In this document: positions 45,679 through 55,464 of the stretch, piece by piece
Numbering within the stretch: position 1 is the first letter of the stretch
Layout: every line of letters starts with the position of its first letter
Source of the DNA: Persicaria tinctoria
Taxonomy: Eukaryota; Streptophyta; Magnoliopsida; Caryophyllales; Polygonaceae
Assembly: GCA_037127255.1 (NCBI GenBank)
Contig: JBANSL010000009.1
Span: forward strand, 24,144,475-24,208,474
Length of the DNA stretch: 64,000 bases
Direction of reading: 5' to 3'
The notes under the pieces: generated by a model
What the model saw: only the letters and a program-made list of their open reading frames with translations
Told to the model about the DNA's origin: nothing
Databases searched by the model: none
Made by a program: the position numbers and the translations under genes

Positions 45679-48031
45679 TCCAACCTGAGTAAGCCCCCTA
45701 GGGAACTTACCTGAAGATGCAGAACAGCAGGATAATACAAGCAAGGGCCCAAATGCAAGTCCAAAAGCAATACACACCTATCATCAAGTCAATTCTGTAA
45801 GCTACCAGACCAACATTCATACATACGAACCCAAGATCTCATCATCCTTAAAACCCATCGATAGTAAAACCGTTGTCCAAAATCATTCCGATATGATCAA
45901 CATCAACCAAAATCATTCTTCCAATTTCCTTCTCAAAACCAACATCATCAAGTCAAGACAAAGATCCCGGCATCAAACATTTAAAACTTAAAACCAATAT
46001 CTCAAAATCATACTTGTCCAAATCAAGGGGAAATATCAAATTTCTAAGTCAACCCAAAATCTGGTCTTATCAAAATGTTCCGGCATTTTGGTTTTCCAAC
46101 AATAAATTATTCAAGAGATATTTCCGAGAACTTGAAACCCTCATAGATAATACTTTATCAACAACATATAATTAACATAACGCCTCAAGTTAAATCTATT
46201 TTCAAAATCTCTATTTAAATCCAAAATCAACAAGTCATCTCAAATACTCATCCCAATAATATTATTTTTAAAAATCAGAAAATATATTTCCATAAAAACA
46301 TAATATGACTAATAATACGAATAATGTTAAACCAAGATTTATTACTTAGCATATAATATAGCATATCTATAAGTAACATAACACATAACATATCATAACA
46401 ATTAACCAATAAATCCAAACCCAGCAGCCCAACCCGAAAAGAATAAGCCCAAAGAGAGAAAGAAGGAATTAGGCCCAACCCAAAGGCTTAAATGGTATAA
46501 CCCGGAAAACCCGGCTCCAGGGGTCCAAACCCGCCCAAAGGAAAGAAAAGAGAAGGGGCCCGGATCCAGACCCATCGAAGCCCCAAACCCGGAATAATAG
46601 GCCCAACATCATCCATCACCTTCCCAAATCAGGTCAGAGCTCTCGGTCACAGACAAAGGGAAACGGGGAAAGAAAAAGAGGAGTCCAGGCCCCCGGCGGA
46701 ACGCGGCGGAAGAAGAAGAAGGAGAAGGGGAGGGGTTCCTCGCCGGCGGTTCTCACCCGACTCAACCCACATAACCTCTCCCGGTACCCAGAAACACAAC
46801 CCATCAAAACGACACAAAAGGAGGGGAGGAAAGAAAGGCTCACCGAGGGAGGCCGAAGTCTTCGCCGGAATGTCGTCGGAGCTTCGCTGGTGGTGGATTG
46901 TCACCGAAATCGGCCTAGCAGGGAGGGAAATTGCTCAAAGACGGAACTTTACCCAGGTTTAGGGTGGAAGGGAGTGAAAGGAGAGAGATAAGAGCCTCAC
47001 CGCGCGTAACTCGAAAAACAGGGAAGGCGGTGAAGGAATGGGCGGCTCCGGGGCTCCGGTGGCGGCCCCGGCGGTGCTCCGGGTACGCTGCTGGCTTCTG
47101 GGGTTGCTCTCGGCTCGATATCGGTTGGAAGAGGAAGGCGGAACTCGGGGACGAAGGCGGCTCGACAGATGCTCGGCTTCTGGGCTCGTTGTTGCTCAAG
47201 GTAATCAGTGGGCGTTCGATGCTCGGAGCTCCCGGAACATAGGGGAAGATGGCTCGAGCTCGAAGGAGGCGAAGTATTTGTATGGGGGCTGATCTTCGAA
47301 CAAAAGAATAGGGGCGGCGGTATGGCTGATCTGTGAGCCAGGACGAGGAAGAGGTGGCCTGGGAATTTTGTTTGGAGGTGTTTGGATAAGAGGAGGAGGA
47401 AATTGAGCTTTGAATTAGATGGGGAATCCCAGGCTTGTTTTCAAATCAATGAGAGATAGAGAGGGGGAATCAAAGGACAATTGATCTGTCCATTTGTCTC
47501 CAAGCTGCTGCTGCACTGCACTATCAAGGGAGGGGTTGCCTCTGGGAACCGAAAGAAGGAGGGAAGGGGACCAGTATTAGGCGTGGGAATGCTGGTGCCT
47601 TTAGAGAAAGTGAGCAATAGGACAAAATTGAGTGAGCTGGGAATAGGAGGAGAGAAGGGAAAGAAAATAAGAAATGACATGGTCCCACTCAAAGAAATTA
47701 AAATAGCGGAATAGACTCGAAACCCGCTCACCCGACAAATCCCGACTAAACTCAAACGATCTTCAAATTTCAAACCCGAGGTTAATAATGAACTCCGAAT
47801 ACTATACTCAATTTTCACATAAGCACGCGGAATAAAACATATTTTAAATTTTAATTTATTAATGCCGGAGCTTGTTTTAAGGATTTCAATTTCGATTTAG
47901 GAAATTAAGGACGAGTTTTTCTTGAAATATCCGAATTTTTATTTTATTTTATGTTATTATTTTTTTCGACTTAAATCCATTTATATTATTTATATTATTT
48001 ATTATTTAAAAATCCGGGCCTTTACATACAT

Positions 48032-48870
48032 GACACGCTATGGCTAATACTAGGATAAAAATTTCTATGTGGCGCGTCGTGGTTGATTTTAGAATATAAA
48101 TTAATAAAATAATATATTGTCATAATTTATAGAAAGTTATATAAGCCGCACGCAATCTATCTATCTATCTATATATTTTAGTTGATTGACAAAAATATAA
48201 ATAAAAAGTATTTCATAGTCATACTTACCAAAAATATTTATAGATAAATAAATATTGTATTAATTTATTCTCAATGTACGGGACGGGACCTACACTAGTT
48301 ATATAAAATCAAGAAAAAGTCGACAGAGACACGTGACGCTTTCTCCTTAATAGTAGTTGTATAAACCAATCAAATTTATAATATTATATTAATGTATTCT
48401 CCGGGCATAGGACGGGACATACACTAGTTATTACTATATAAAATGAAGGAAGAGTCGGCAGAGATACATGATGCTTTCTCCTTAATAGTAGTCATATGAA
48501 CCAATCAATTTTTTTTTGAACTAATCAATATATGCATAAGATATAAAATTTTATTCTAACTCTATTTAATCAATATATCTATATATGCATAATGCATAAG
48601 ATAGAATTTGACCCACTTTGATTAGATATGGATATATTTCTAGAGGATATTAACTAATTTTAAAATATATGTATAAGATAAATTTTTATTTATATTTTTG
48701 TCAATTAACTAATATATATAGATAGATTTTGGATTATATAACTTTCTATAAATATGAAAACATTATTTTATTAATTTGTTTCCTAGAATCAACCACAATG
48801 TGCAAAATAGAACGCTATACATCGGTTTTAGTATATGTATATAAATAGATAGATAGTCAGATATTGTAAA
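48032..48870. repeat. CACTA interior with Helitron-like ends and inverted repeats
   Basis: Two Helitron-like 3' ends, GGACGGGACCTACACTAG (ending 48298) and GGACGGGACATACACTAG (ending 48427), lie 129 bp apart. Each is followed by T and then a similar block with GTCG(A/G)CAGAGA and TGCTTTCTCC or CGCTTTCTCC. Segments at about 48080-48150 and 48700-48860 (GTGGTTGATT, TTTATAGAAAGTTATATAA) are inverted copies of one another. No gene is visible. Confidence 0.4.
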
Positions 48871-49680
48871 TACTAAAATTATTGGTATAATATAATTCAA
48901 TAATTTAATATAAAGGAATTATTTCATCTTTTAAAAAATGTACTAGTTGATCTTATAAAAATGTATCAATATCTATTGAAATTGGGTAAAATATTATATG
49001 AAGTATTGATATATTGATGAAGTGTAGCGGGGTAAAATTTTAGTAAAATCTTATTTTGAACATATATTATTATATTAAGCAATACTTCCGGGTTTTTTGG
49101 TTAGTTTGTGCATTTCCCTCTAACGGCTCTAAGCCTCTAAGGAAGTAACTATATATATAGATAGATAGATAGATATTTACGCCAAAAAAATGGTATCAAA
49201 GGCTTATATTTTAAGAGAAAAAAGCTCTTATTTATTCCATTCTTTCTTCCTTTGTTTTATGATCTTCAATCTACCTACATACTAGTGTAGATTCCATCTC
49301 GTGCACGGAGAATACGTTAACATATTATTATAAATAATCCAAATATATTCCAATAAATAAAAAATAATAATCTAAATATAAATAAATTTTCCACCAACAA
49401 ATAATATAGATATAAAAAAAATATTTAGACAAGACTATATATAATCTTAATATCTTTTGTTTATATTATCTTAAAATATAAATAAAATTCACATTTATAA
49501 GGTAAAATTTTTTTTTTCCTAATCTATTGTTAATTATATCTAAAGTAATTTAACAAATAGCTGATTTTTAAAATTAATTTAATATTATTTGTTAAGTATA
49601 TCTTTATTACGATAATTTATTAAAATCAGTGTTCATAAAAAACATTTATATTGAATTTTTAATTTGAGAATAAAATTAAA
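48871..49680. other. AT-rich CACTA interior, no gene seen
   Basis: Very AT-rich with a short GATA run at 49161-49172. I find no frame, RNA gene or clear terminal repeat. Confidence 0.5.
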
Positions 49681-49689
49681 TAAAGTTAT

Positions 49690-50700
49690 GCATTTTTCTA
49701 TCACCTCTTTAGAAAGCCGTAGGAATTTACAGAACTCGATTCGATGCTTTGTGGACAAAGTTATGCAATTTTCTATCAAAACTGATCATTTTTTTTTCCT
49801 CTCTTTGGTGTGAGAGGAGCAACAAAAAAAATCAAAAACCTTTTTAGGCCAAATTTTCAAAGGAAAAGGTTGACTACCACTTTAGAATGTAGGAATTTGC
49901 AGAACTCGATTTGGTGCTTTGTGGACGAAGTTATTCATTTTTTTTTTATCAAAATCGGTCAACTTTTCATCTCTTTTGTGTGACAGTACCACCAAAAAAA
50001 ATATACCTCATTTCAGGCCAAACTTTCATGAAGGAAAAGGTTTATTACCTCTCTAGAAATCGGTAGGAATTTATAGAACTCGATTTGGTGCTCCGTGGAC
50101 GAAGTTATGCATTTTTCTATCAAAACTGATCATTTTTTCCTATCTTTTGTGTGACAGCAAGAGTAAAAAAAAATGTAACTCCTTTTAGGCCAAAGTTTCA
50201 TGAATAAAAAGATTTATCACCTCTTTAGAAAGCTATAGGAATTTACAGAACTCAATTTGATGCTATGTGGACAAAGTTTTGCATTTTTCTAGCAAAACCG
50301 ATCAATCTTTCCTCTCTTTTGTGGGACATCAGCATCTATAAAAAATCATAACTCTTTTTAGGCCAAATTTTCATAAAGAAAAAGGTTGACAACCACTTTA
50401 GAAAGCTGTAGGAATTTACTGAACTCGATTTGGTGCTATGTGGACGAAGTTATGCATTTTTATATCAAAATCGATCAGCTTTTCCTCTCTTTTGTTGACA
50501 GTAGCACCAAAAAAAAAATACCTCATTTCAGGCCAAACTTTCATTAAGGAAAAGGTTGATTACTTCTTTAGAAAGCAGTAGAAATTTACATAATTCGATT
50601 TGGTACTCTGTGGAGGAAGTTATCCATTTTTCTATCAAAACTGTAAACTGATCAATTTTTCCTCTTGTTTGTGTGACAGTTGCTCCAAAAATGAATTAAC
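49690..50700. repeat. Tandem array of about 172 bp, six degenerate units
   Basis: The word AGAACTCGAT or a variant recurs at 49731, 49901, 50075, 50247, 50420 and 50591, spacings of 170-174 bp. Each unit also contains a GTAGGAATTTACAG-like word before it, then GTGGACGAAGTTATGCATTT, CTATCAAAA and a TAGGCCAAA-type word. Units differ by many substitutions and small indels, so the array is old. It ends about 180 bp before the right CACTA subterminal region. No protein is encoded. Confidence 0.85.
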
Positions 50701-50879
50701 TATCTATTTAAATTTGGAGATCATTGGTTGAAGCTTCCAAGTAGATAGTTTAATAAATTCTATTTTAGGTATGTGTGTATTTATTCTTACTCAAATATAT
50801 TGCTTCTTAATTTCTTTATATTAAAAAGAGAGAAATAAAAAGAAGTGCGTGCTAGAAGAACATACGGTGAACAATTTAA

Positions 50880-51792
50880 ATTTTTTTATCGCCACTAAAA
50901 TTAGATCGTTATGCTCTCTAATTTCACATCAACAAATGACAATGAAAATGATATGTTCTCTCTAATTAATATGTTTAGAGACACATTTATTCATCAAAAA
51001 GCCCATATTTTTAACACAAAATTATAGTAATATTTATCTCTAATTCTTTTTGGTAAGTTTTCCTAGAAGCAACGACGAAAGTACCCTTTCCTTGGTTAAT
51101 ATTTTCGTCAACAATAAAAATATTCATCGCAAACCATGAGCAAATGGCGAGGAATTTAAACTTTTCTTGTTAATGAACCGTTTTCTCTACTTCACCTAAG
51201 TCTATTACGACGAAAATGAAATTTTCTCGTTGATTAATATGTTTAGCGTCAAATTCTTTCCTCGATAAACACTTACTTTTTGCGAGAAATGACAATATTT
51301 GTCGCTAATAAATTTGATGAGTTTTAGATAATTCTCACCAAACATATAACGATAAAACTGAAAATTCCTCGTTGATTAATACGTTTAGCGACAAATTCCT
51401 TCCTCGAAAAACACCTATTTTTTGCGAGAAATTACAATATCCGTCGTTAATAAATTTGGCGGGTTTTAGATAATTCCTACCAAACATATAACAACAAAAT
51501 TGAAAATTCCTCATTGAATATATCTTTAGCGATGAAAACATTTATCAGTAAAAGCTCTAAATTCATCGTTATTTTTCCAATTGTTTATGTGACCACATTA
51601 TGATAACAATTAGCGATGAGTGAAAAAATTTCTCGTTGAATGCCACTTTTAGCGAGGAATATAGGTTTCTCACTAAAGTTTTTGTGCCTTTTTATGAGGA
51701 GTGGGTATGTTCGTCGCCAAATGTCACATTTCCCGAGGAAAAATAAATCATGGCTAAAATTGTGGTCGCTAAAATGCATTTCTATTGTAGTG
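50880..51792 (-). repeat. Right subterminal and terminal repeats of the CACTA element
   Basis: Dense in TTAGCGAC, GTCGC and GCGAGAAAT words. A unit of about 142 bp is repeated near 51226 and 51368 (CTCGTTGATTAATA, then TTTAGCG and TTTTTGCGAGAAAT). It ends CATTTCTATTGTAGTG at 51792, the inverse of the left end, followed by TAT. Confidence 0.75.
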
Positions 51793-51829
51793 TATTTTTT
51801 CCAAATAGTGTTTTGATGACATTTTTTTT

Positions 51830-51915
51830 GAGAAAATTTGCACCGAAGGCGCAAATTTTCGACCAAATTAGGGAACTATACACGTTTTGGTAAAAATTGC
51901 AAAACTATACATTTT
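51830..51915 (+). repeat. Left terminal repeat of MULE2
   Basis: About 85 bp aligning block by block with the inverse of 5495-5578 (MULE1). This is the strongest evidence that the two elements are related. Confidence 0.65.
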
Positions 51916-52600
51916 ATATCTTTTAACCCTAATCTCTCTCGATCTCTCTCCACTCCCGTTCCTTCCATATCAGAGATCTCGATCTCTCTCTCCCATGGTC
52001 GCTCGTCCACGGCTACCTCCAGATTTGATGCCCCTCCTTCCCTCCCCCTCTCTCTCTCTCTCCCGTCCTCGCCCTCGCCCTCTCGCTCATCGCCGAATCT
52101 GAGATTTACTTCCTCCTCCTTCATTGAGTCGCGAGTTCGACGGAGGAGCGCGAGCAGGAGACGAATCAAGAGATGGCCAGATTCGAGGCTGGAAGGGAGT
52201 TCGGTCTTCAATGGAGGGAGATCAGCAATCTCCAGAGCATCGTCTGACAACGATCGTCCGCGGCGGAGGTTTTCGAATGCGTCGCCTCCCTCACCACCAC
52301 CACCACCGGCGATGCCATTGAAATCGTTGCCTCCTCCACCAGCAGAAAACGCTTGTTGCCATCGGGATCGGAGGAGAGTGGCACTGGATCTGAGAGTCAC
52401 TGAATCGGATGAGAAAGACACTCGAGAAATTTGATTCGCTCCTCCAGGGCTCCACCGAACCGCCGCCGCCGCCGCTTCTCCTCACCTTACTCCCCGGTGG
52501 CACCGCGACTGTAGCGCCCCTGCATCTTCCTCCCAGATCCGCCTTCGAATCGCACCTCCGGTCAAAAATCCTGACCCACCACTGCTTGTAGACGCCGGAG
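51916..52600 (+). other. GC-rich leader of MULE2 with unaccepted overlapping frames
   Basis: CTCTCTC runs, then GC-rich DNA with proline-, serine- and arginine-coding bias in all frames of both strands. Long frames exist (for example 51838-52434 plus and 51876-52421 minus), but none shows a domain I recognise. It may contain further captured exons. Confidence 0.45.
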
Positions 52601-52744
52601 ATGGAAGTTACTGAAGGACTTTCGAAATCGGTGGCGGTTCTCGCCTGCGCCGCCCTCACTTTCCTCTACGTCACGCTGCTCTACGCCCCCACTGCGATTC
52701 TCCGCCTTCCAAGTCCAACGTCCTTAACACAATTTCTGATCTGA
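52601..52744 (+). pseudogene. Captured RCE1/FACE2-like CAAX protease N-terminal fragment
   Basis: The frame starts at the ATG at 52601. It reads MEVTEGLSKSVAVL, then a hydrophobic segment (ALTFLYVTLLYAPTAIL) and RLPSPTSLTQFLI before a TGA. This matches the N-terminus of plant RCE1 (CAAX prenyl protease 2), an ER membrane protease that trims prenylated proteins, where the same start, membrane segment and an LRLPS motif occur. After the stop the frame still reads RFTC, as expected from the family's conserved RRF segment, so the TGA replaces an arginine codon. The catalytic regions are absent. It is a captured, truncated exon 1, not a working gene. The family match is from memory. Confidence 0.6.
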
Positions 52745-52824
52745 CGTTTCACCTGCGTCTGCGTCTCCGTCAGCGCTGACAACCGAACGAGTGCAATCTT
52801 CCAAGGTGACCAAAACTTGAACCG

Positions 52825-52905
52825 ATGGCGTTCTCTGTGAATCTTGGTGGTTGGATTGCAGACACACTAGTGAGCAAATGTGTACCTGTTACAACAGTTC
52901 GCAAG
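52825..52905 (+). pseudogene. Captured PHT4/ANTR-type anion transporter exon fragment
   Basis: 27 codons read MAFSVNLGGWIADTLVSKCV then PVTTVRK, followed by GT (52906). This resembles a segment of plant PHT4-family (ANTR) phosphate/anion transporters containing GGWIADTLVS and a downstream VRK at an exon border. The family members are 12-helix membrane proteins of plastids and other compartments; only part of one loop and helix is present here. It lies about 80 bp downstream of the RCE1-like fragment on the same strand. The ATG is an internal methionine, not a true start. Confidence 0.55.
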
Positions 52906-53089
52906 GTACTGCCGAATATTTTACCATGTTTTAGTTTCGATTGCGTATGTGCTACATCAGATCAACATATGAATCTTTGACTACTGCTTAATCAATCATA
53001 TGTACTGAATATGCTAAACTGAACGATTGTCCACCTACATCAGATCAACATAAGAAACTTGCTTCTGTGTATGTTGTTATGTGTATGAC

Positions 53090-53711
53090 CAGAGCCGGCC
53101 CGAGGCCTGTGCGAAGAGTGCAATCGCACAGGGCCTCAAAATTTCGGGGGCCTCGTATAGGTGTTATAGTGTTATACTATATATATGTATATATAAATTT
53201 CAGTAAATATAAAGATGTTGTACTAGATCAACTGGCAGAGGGATGCGCATGTTCTGGTGTGGTGTTAGGTTTGAATCCGGGTGGCTGCCCAATTGTTTTT
53301 TTTTTTCCAAAAACAAAAAGGAGCTGTTACTTTCATTTTTTTTTCCAACAACAGCCCAATTGTCTAATAGCTCTTTTTTTCCAATTGAAATTACAACAGC
53401 CCATTCCGAAAATTTTCCCTAAAAAAAATTATACTTTCAAATTACTTTTTTTTTACCGTCTCAAATTACAGTTTCAATTTTATTTTATTTTTGCCGGGAA
53501 ATCAATTCAAATCAATTCTAACTCAAGGATTTTGATAGGTAATATCAAATTCTAACTATATATTTTTTGATTAGTTTTCACTTTTTATACTAGTTAGGGA
53601 TTACTTTTAATTTGTTAGTGGATTTGGTGGATTTTTTTTTCCTTTTAAATTAGTTTTAAAAAAGCCCTTGATATATTGCACAGGGCCTCAAAATATAACG
53701 GAACGGCCCTG
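53090..53711. mobile_element. Short hAT element (MITE) inside MULE2
   Basis: Starts CAGAGCCGGCCCG and ends CGGAACGGCCCTG, imperfect inverted termini. A perfect 8-bp duplication TGTATGAC lies at 53082-53089 and 53712-53719. Near each end is CACAGGGCCTCAAAAT in the same orientation. T-rich interior with no transposase; the long frame crossing it (53067-53555) is not a gene. Confidence 0.85.
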
Positions 53712-53719
53712 TGTATGAC

Positions 53720-54219
53720 AGCAAATGATTGTCCACCTAAATCTAAGTGTGTATGTGTGTGTGAGATCTTGGTCTGCATCTGCTAACGCCTAACATCCCA
53801 TTGATTCATTTATGATTGAATTTCATATATATGGTATAGGTTGATCATCAAGTACTCTTAAGATATATATTTGAAAATTACGAAACTATTACATGTATAA
53901 ATCATATGTGCTAATGCTTATTTTGGAAACCCTAGCCTTGTGGTGTACCTTTAACACATGAACAACAATGCAGTAAAAACAATATATTGCCAACTAATTG
54001 GTATATAGAAAACCAATTAATCTCAACTTATATCATTAGGATTGATCCCCAAGCTCCTTCCTTGATTGCTGGAAGCTCTTCTTCTCCCACACACAGTAGC
54101 TCGTCCCGGTTGCAGCGATCTTGAAATCCACCGGGATGATGTTGCCCACGTCGTATCTCGTCCCGAGCTTCACTATCAACCCCCCCCCCCTACATTGGCC
54201 ACGTACATCGTTTTTATGT
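53720..54219. other. MULE2 interior, no gene accepted
   Basis: Mostly AT-rich. A minus-strand frame at 54036-54239 (67 codons, with [20 protein letters not shown]) is better in composition than its surroundings and might be another captured exon, but I do not recognise it. Confidence 0.3.
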
Positions 54220-54800
54220 ATATTTTTTAGCGCTGCCATCGTTTTTATATATATTTTTTAGTGCTGACATCATTTTTAGTTTGATATTATATAGGTAGGT
54301 ATATATGTATGCTTAAGTCCTTAAAATTTGGTTTATTTTTTAGTGCTGACATCGTTTTTATGCGTATTTTTTAGTGCTGACATCGTTTTTATGTATATTT
54401 TTTTAGAGCTGACATCGTTTTTAGTTTGATATTATATATGTATGCTTAAGTCCTTGACAATTGGTTTATTTTTTAGTGCCGACTTCGTTTTTATGCGTAT
54501 TTTTTAGTGCTGATATCGTTTTTAGTTTGATATTATATATAATATATGTAGGTATATATGTATGCTTAAGTCCTTGAAAATTGGTTTATTTTTTAGTGCT
54601 GATATCGTTTTTATGCGTATTTTTTAGTGCTGACATCGTTTTTAATTTGATATTATATATGTAAGTATATATGTATGCTTAAGTCCTTAAAAATTGGTTT
54701 ATTTCTTAGTGGTGACATCGTTTTTATATGTATTTTTTAGTGCTGATATCGTTTTTATCCATATTTTTATGTAGGTATATATTTGCTGACATCGTTTTTG
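54220..54800. repeat. GTGCTGACATCGTTTTTA short tandem repeats
   Basis: About a dozen units of the form TTTTTTAGTGCTGACATCG then TTTTTA, near 54229, 54258, 54341, 54372, 54404, 54476, 54503, 54595, 54625, 54708, 54738 and 54785. Most groups are separated by a longer block with GTATGCTTAAGTCCTT. Variants change GACATC to GATATC or GACTTC. Confidence 0.8.
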
Positions 54801-55049
54801 CAATATAAGAGATGGATGAGGAAGGAGGTCAGCATCGTTGGCGTCGAAAAATTCTTTGTTTTAATTGTTTACCGTTATTCTTTGTTTCTCACTACCAAAA
54901 ATAAAATAAAATATCCATTTCTTTTTTTTTTTTGGTAGAACATTCCTTTGTCTCTTTGTTCTCCCCCTTTTATATTTTATATAAAAAATTTAATGTTATT
55001 TGATTTGTGAAATCCAAATAATTGGTAATGACTTAATACGTCAAATATA

Positions 55050-55285
55050 TTGATCTTCGATGTCATCACCGTCGGCGTCAGCACTAACGCGCGAAAAAAA
55101 AAAAACGTTGGCGTCAACATCTTTGTAAACGGCGTCAGCAATGCTGATGTCAACATTCTCGACGTCGGCGTCAGCACCGACGTGCGGAAAAAAAAAGAAA
55201 AGTTGGCGTCAGCATCTTTGTAAACGGCGTCAGCAATGCTGACGTCAACATTCCCGACGTCGGCGTCAGCATTGACGCGCAAAAA
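55050..55285 (-). repeat. 95-bp tandem repeat of GTC/GAC palindromic words
   Basis: GTCGGCGTCAGCA recurs at 55066, 55161 and 55256, and GTTGGCGTCA at 55107 and 55202, so the period is 95 bp. Palindrome-like GACGTCGGCGTC and GCTGACGTCA words are frequent. On the minus strand one frame gives DADADVGNVDVSIADAVYKD-type repeats, reminiscent of the DADTE repeats of the MULE1 gene. A-runs and two G-runs (55309-55323, 55338-55351) follow. Confidence 0.8.
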
Positions 55286-55364
55286 AAAAAAAAAAAAAAC
55301 AGCTACCGCGGAGGGGGGGGGGGGGCACGCAGGTTAGGAGGGGGGGGGGGGGCATGCAGGAGGG

Positions 55365-55455
55365 GTACAAGGGTTGTATACTTTGCTAATTTTTCTCAAA
55401 CTTTGTATACATTGTTAATTTGGCCACCTTATTTGTGTAGTTTGCAAACCATCCA
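55365..55455 (-). repeat. Right terminal repeat of MULE2 (degenerate)
   Basis: Reversed, it carries GTGGCCAAATTAAC, TGTATACAAAGTTT and AAAAATTAGCAAAGTATAC, which correspond in order to blocks of the left end. The outermost 30 bp are poorly conserved. Confidence 0.5.
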
Positions 55456-55464
55456 ATTTTTTTT

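Larger units (their letters stand above)
34019..48026 (-). mobile_element. Large non-coding LTR retrotransposon C2, reversed
   Basis: On the minus strand it starts TGTAAAGGCCCGG (48026) and ends at 34019 with a degraded form of the C1 end. TACAT flanks it at 34014-34018 and 48027-48031. LTRs: right (5') 43159-48026 with a 1.6-kb insertion, left (3') 34019 to about 38299 with a 1.06-kb insertion. Without these the LTRs are about 3.27 and 3.22 kb, longer than in C1, with family identity clearest at the 3' end. The internal region 38300-43158 has no gag or pol. It lies inside the CACTA element. Confidence 0.9.
43159..48026 (-). repeat. 5' LTR of C2 (right copy) with TG...CA insertion
   Basis: Read on the minus strand, termini are TGTAAAGGCCCGG and a form of CCGTTACA. 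Without the insertion at 44085-45678 it is about 3.27 kb. It has about 48 bp near 47420-47467 that the left LTR lacks. Confidence 0.85.
25295..51792 (-). mobile_element. CACTA (En/Spm-type) transposon with nested insertions
   Basis: The left end is CACTACAACAGAAATG at 25295. The right end, read inward on the minus strand, is CACTACAATAGAAATG at 51792, so 15 of 16 bases match. TAT, the usual 3-bp CACTA duplication, precedes the left end (25292-25294) and follows the right end (51793-51795). Both subterminal regions are dense in GTCGCTAA and TTAGCGAC words. Without B2 and C2 the element is about 7.6 kb. It holds a minus-strand transposase-related fragment at 31234-31485 but no full transposase. 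Flanks joined across the element would form a TTGATGCCATTTTT-like word seen repeatedly near 55.5 kb, which supports one insertion over two unrelated ends. Confidence 0.72.
51830..55455 (+). mobile_element. Pack-MULE-like element MULE2 carrying gene fragments
   Basis: The left terminal sequence GAGAAAATTTGCACC continues with blocks shared with MULE1 (AAATTTTCGACCAAATTAG, TATACACGTTT, AAAAATTGCAAAA). The right end, reversed, shows the same blocks in weaker form (GGCCAAATTAA, TATACAAAGTTT, AAAAATTAGCAAA). ATTTTTTTT, 9 bp as usual for MULEs, flanks it at 51821-51829 and 55456-55464; the run is low complexity, so this is moderate evidence. The inside has a GC-rich leader, an RCE1-like fragment, a PHT4-like fragment, a hAT insertion (53090-53711) and GCTGAC-rich tandem repeats. 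No transposase is visible. Confidence 0.65.

Noticed and set aside
49690..50700. CRISPR-like spaced repeats
   Set aside because: Units are about 172 bp, adjoining and degenerate in a plant genome; this is a tandem array.
51838..52434. 198-codon plus-strand and 181-codon minus-strand frames
   Set aside because: They begin inside the MULE2 terminal repeat and owe their length to GC-rich, CT-rich composition.
53067..53555. 162-codon frame
   Set aside because: It runs across the border of the hAT element at 53090, so it cannot be an old gene.
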